NCBI RefSeq assembly: GCF_021390515.1
Contig: NZ_JAJUXI010000002.1
Location: 310,001 to 374,000 of the forward strand
Length of the DNA stretch: 64,000 bases
From: Dyadobacter sp. CY326
GTDB lineage: Bacteria; Bacteroidota; Bacteroidia; Cytophagales; Spirosomataceae
Direction of reading: 5' to 3'
A program made the translations under genes and the position numbers. The notes under the pieces are model-generated. The model was not told the DNA's origin. It did no database searches and was given only the letters and a program-made list of their open reading frames with translations. Positions 60,896 to 64,000 of this stretch are shown here, in pieces. Positions within the stretch are counted from its first letter, which is position 1. Every line of letters starts with the position of its first letter.

Positions 60896-63800
60896 ATGAA
60901 AAACATAAAATTCTACTCAACATTTCTATTCATCCTCTTGTGTCTTGCCAGTGGCGGCGTCACTAACGCACAAACTTATTGCGCCTCCACGGGTGGCGGT
61001 GCCCAGGATATCGTAAATGTGACGATCGGCACATTAAACAATTCATCATCTTGTAATCAAACGGCTGGCGCTGGTTCTTTGCCGGGCAGTTATTCGAATT
61101 ACACCGAACTTGCTGCCCCGGATCTCATGCAATTCAAAACTGTTCCTTTTTCGATCGGCGTCGCTTATTGCACTGGCTATCAATCAGTCACAAGTTCAAT
61201 TTGGATCGACTTTAACCATGATGGTAATTTCGGTGATGGTGAACTTGCGTATCGCTCGGGGTCAGTTTTCGAACCTAATCACACCGTAACGGGTACAATC
61301 ACTATTCCGGGAAGTGCATTGTTGGGTCCGACCCGAATGCGGGTTATTACCGCAGCAGTTGGATTTGTAGATCCTTGCGGAAGTTATAATGGTGGTGAGA
61401 CAGAAGACTATACAATAAATATTGTATCACCACCGAATTGCAATGGTGCACCTGCACCGGGAAATACCTTAGCAAGTCAAACAGCGATTTGCGTCAATGG
61501 AACCATTGATCTGTCATTTTCATCATCTTCCGCATTGAATAGTGCTGACGCTGTTGGGTTTACTTACCAATGGTTCAATAATGCAGGTCCTATTGCAGGT
61601 GCTACCAATCCTATCTACACGGCAACCATTACAACCTCAGACAACTTTTATTGCAGGGTTGCATGCAGCCAAAGTGGCCAAACGGGTCAATCAATGCCGA
61701 TTGCTGTTAGTGTAAAATCCTTTTATGAATGCTATTGCCCTTCTGTTGCGGCCAATACTACTGGTCCGGACATTTTCAATGTAACAGCAGGAACCCTAAA
61801 CAACTCCTCTGATCTGTCTCAAACCGGCGGTCCTGGATCCATTTTAAACAGATATTCCAACTACACCACGCTGGTGGCGGCTCCTGTCTTTAATCAGCAG
61901 GCGACGATACCATTTTCGATTCAAGTTGCGGAAAACAGCGGTAACGCCGCCACTTCCATCTGGATTGATTACAATCAGAACGGCATTTTCGAAAGCCCAG
62001 GGGAAAGAGTATATCAAACATCGCAGCCAAATTCCGGCAACCATACAGTTACCGGTTCTTTCACGATTCCTTTAAGCGCTGCAACGGGCGTTACAGGAAT
62101 GAGAGTCGTAACAAATGCCGGTCAAAATCCGGTAGGCTCTGCTTGTGAGAACTATAATGAAGGTGAAACCGAAGATTATTTAGTAAACATTGGGGAAGTT
62201 CCTGCATGCAGCGGCAACCCGATACAAACCAAAACAATCGCCACACAACTTCCCGTTTGCCCGGAAGCCAGGTTTACCTTTTCACTTAGTCCTGCCATTA
62301 TTACTACGGGTAACACGTATCAATGGTACAACGACGCCGGACCGATTGCGGGTGCAACAGACGAAACATATACGGCAACCATTACAAGCCCGGATAACTT
62401 TTATTGTGATGTAACCTGTTCCAATGGATCAAAAACAACAAGATCAATTCCGGTTTCAGTTTTGACATGCTATTGCAATTCTGCCGCCGAAAATGCCGCA
62501 GGAGCAAATATCTCTAATGTAACAGCAGGAACGTTAAACAATGCAACCAGCGCTTCTCAAACCGGCGGACCCGGCTCTGTGGCGGGTAGTTATGGCGACT
62601 TTACAACCGTCGTGGATGCGCCTGTGTTTAATCAATTAGCCACAATTCCATTTTCAATAACCTCCGGCGGAACTGGCTCTTATTTCTACACTGCTATTTG
62701 GATAGATTATAACCGAAATGGCAGCTTTGAAGATCCGGGTGAATTTATAACTCAGGAACAAGGTTTTCAAGAATTAACTTTGAGCGGTTCATTTAAGATC
62801 CCAACCACCGCATCGTTAGGGGTTACCCGTATGCGGATCGTTATGAACACTGGCCAGAATCCGTTAAATTCTGCCTGCCAAAATTATGGTGCGGGAGAAA
62901 CCGAAGATTATCTGATCAACATTGTATCACCTCCTGCTTGCAGCGACAGCCCGCTGCAACTGAATACAATAGCTACGCAAAACCCGGTTTGTCCCGAGAT
63001 CAGTTTTACTTTTTCGCTCAGTCCCTCTATAATCACTACTAATAACACCTATCAATGGTATAATAATGATGGTCCTATTGCGGGCGCTACCAATGAAACA
63101 TATACTGCGACGATCACAGGTCCTGACAATTTTTATTGCGAGGTAACCTGTTCGACCGGCCAAAGCACAACCGTCTCGACGCCGGTGGCTGTGCAAGGTG
63201 CTTACCTGTATTGTCCCTGTACTTCAATTTCAGACGATGCAAATTCTGCGGACATAACCAATGTAACGATCGGCGAATTAAATAACTCCTCAACTTGTGG
63301 TCAAACAGGCGGACCAGGCTCCGTACTCAGCCGGTATTCAGATTATACCAGCCTGGTAGCGGCTTCTAACCTGACAGCAGGAAACACAATTCCAATCTCT
63401 GTTCAAATGGGTTCTTGCAGCGCATTCTTTGTCAGTTCAACATCGGTTTGGATAGATTTCAACCACAATGGAACTTTCGATGCGCCACAGGAAAGAGTCT
63501 ACTCCTCATCAGATAACTTCGCACCAAGCTATACGCTAACGGGTTTCATTTCTATTCCCGAAAGTGCCTTACCCGGCTTAACGCGCATGAGAGTCATATC
63601 CGGTAACGGCGATGTGCTCAACTCTGCATGCGGAGCCTATCGCCTGGGTGAAACGGAAGATTACTTTGTGAACATTATTGTTCCGGCTTGTAGCGGTAAC
63701 GTCTCTCTCCCCACAGCCGCAACAACCAATACACAAAATGTGGCCGCAACGCCTTTGGTTACCAATGGCTGTGAATATGTAGCCAAAGTAGTTCCCACAC

Positions 63801-64000
63801 ACGGCTTTACCGATGCCACTGTTAAAAGCTGGCTTGAAACGACCCCGCCTTTCAAGTATGTGCCGCGACATTATGAAATTACACCGGCAACCAATGCAAG
63901 CACAGCAACCGGCACGATAACCCTGTATTTTTCACAAGCAGATTTTGACGCCTATAATGCCACAATAAGTGCTGGCCTTTTACCCACCGACCCGAATGAT
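60896..64000 (+). CDS. Large secreted GEVED/Ig-like repeat protein (3' end outside window)
   Basis: The frame is open from ATG 60896 to the window edge, giving 1035 residues so far. A signal peptide (residues 1-25, ending TNAQ) is followed by four GEVED domains, each ending in GETEDY-type motifs (nucleotide positions near 61400, 62165, 62900, 63650). They alternate with Ig-like segments (QWFNNAGPIAGATNPIYTAT, then DNFYCRV and variants). The repeat unit is about 735-760 bp and diverged. Similar proteins are exported adhesins or carbohydrate-binding proteins, often secreted through the type IX system by a C-terminal sorting domain; that end is not in the window. Ends of units contain Cys pairs. 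Confidence 0.9.
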   Translation, partial: MKNIKFYSTFLFILLCLASGGVTNAQTYCASTGGGAQDIVNVTIGTLNNSSSCNQTAGAGSLPGSYSNYTELAAPDLMQFKTVPFSIGVAYCTGYQSVTSSIWIDFNHDGNFGDGELAYRSGSVFEPNHTVTGTITIPGSALLGPTRMRVITAAVGFVDPCGSYNGGETEDYTINIVSPPNCNGAPAPGNTLASQTAICVNGTIDLSFSSSSALNSADAVGFTYQWFNNAGPIAGATNPIYTATITTSDNFYCRVACSQSGQTGQSMPIAVSVKSFYECYCPSVAANTTGPDIFNVTAGTLNNSSDLSQTGGPGSILNRYSNYTTLVAAPVFNQQATIPFSIQVAENSGNAATSIWIDYNQNGIFESPGERVYQTSQPNSGNHTVTGSFTIPLSAATGVTGMRVVTNAGQNPVGSACENYNEGETEDYLVNIGEVPACSGNPIQTKTIATQLPVCPEARFTFSLSPAIITTGNTYQWYNDAGPIAGATDETYTATITSPDNFYCDVTCSNGSKTTRSIPVSVLTCYCNSAAENAAGANISNVTAGTLNNATSASQTGGPGSVAGSYGDFTTVVDAPVFNQLATIPFSITSGGTGSYFYTAIWIDYNRNGSFEDPGEFITQEQGFQELTLSGSFKIPTTASLGVTRMRIVMNTGQNPLNSACQNYGAGETEDYLINIVSPPACSDSPLQLNTIATQNPVCPEISFTFSLSPSIITTNNTYQWYNNDGPIAGATNETYTATITGPDNFYCEVTCSTGQSTTVSTPVAVQGAYLYCPCTSISDDANSADITNVTIGELNNSSTCGQTGGPGSVLSRYSDYTSLVAASNLTAGNTIPISVQMGSCSAFFVSSTSVWIDFNHNGTFDAPQERVYSSSDNFAPSYTLTGFISIPESALPGLTRMRVISGNGDVLNSACGAYRLGETEDYFVNIIVPACSGNVSLPTAATTNTQNVAATPLVTNGCEYVAKVVPTHGFTDATVKSWLETTPPFKYVPRHYEITPATNASTATGTITLYFSQADFDAYNATISAGLLPTDPND

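Noticed and set aside
1-64000. CRISPR array
   Set aside because: No short regularly spaced repeats with spacers were seen; the only repeats are island ends, operator dyads, the IS110-linked units and GEVED domain units.
1-64000. Complete tRNA or rRNA genes
   Set aside because: Apart from the partial tRNA-like 3' end at 1-18, no full cloverleaf or rRNA stretch could be recognised by reading.
60896-64000. Small minus-strand frames within the GEVED gene
   Set aside because: They are shadows of the long plus-strand frame.

Overview
The window looks like a chromosome segment of a Bacteroidota bacterium of the Cytophagales type (Dyadobacter/Spirosoma-like). This rests on protein style only: flavastacin-type M12 protease, GEVED-domain secreted protein, LytS/LytTR pair, OMP_b-brl_2 porin-like protein, many small Crp/Fnr-like regulators, few Shine-Dalgarno sequences and A/T-rich leaders. 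The genus is inference.

Positions 1-19816 form an integrated genomic island. Its ends are a 14-bp direct repeat (5-18 and 19803-19816). The left copy reads like the 3' end of a tRNA gene. Each copy is followed by a strong terminator hairpin. Just inside both ends lies the same GTTAACA-type double motif (76-99 and 19643-19667), probably integrase arm sites. The right end carries the integration/replication module on the minus strand: tyrosine recombinase, unknown protein, excisionase-like HTH protein, SF3 helicase/primase, DUF6371-like zinc-finger/Toprim-like protein and a small GRPKG protein. The left part is defence cargo: a putAbiC-like membrane protein, a complete type I restriction-modification system (hsdM-hsdS-hsdR) and a HhH-GPD-like gene with an in-frame stop at codon 6. 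Then come an IS110-family element with two related non-coding units beside it, three small unknown genes ending in an SRAP (HMCES/YedK) gene, a single-domain response regulator and further unknown genes.

Positions 20-33 kb are ordinary chromosome: astacin-type lipoprotein protease, Gfo/Idh/MocA oxidoreductase, a Crp-like regulator, a probable operon of lipoprotein, LytS kinase, LytTR regulator, metallopeptidase lipoprotein and beta-barrel protein, an MDR oxidoreductase and a Na+/H+ antiporter.

Positions 29.6-52 kb hold detoxification and redox genes (MDR oxidoreductase, YjdI/GNAT/OsmC, two YcaC-like isochorismatase-family hydrolases, pirins, luciferase-like monooxygenase, VOC dioxygenase, alpha/beta hydrolase, SDRs). 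Six of their promoters share a composite signal, TAGAC-N4-GTCTA (with small variations) followed after exactly 19 nt by TCATC. It is a strong candidate regulon, possibly controlled by the two closely related Crp/Fnr-like proteins encoded beside four of the sites. In addition, five SDR genes each sit next to a regulator of a different family (Crp, HxlR, AraC, TetR, AraC), and a candidate operator is visible at each pair.

Positions 54.7-58.7 kb hold the most unusual system: a Cys-rich 137-aa protein, a HopA1-like protein and a 791-aa protein kinase-LanC fusion. It looks like a lanthipeptide-type (RiPP) pathway whose architecture matches neither class III/IV (lyase-kinase-cyclase in one chain) nor class V (separate kinase). 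The window ends inside a large secreted GEVED/Ig-like repeat protein (60896 onward).
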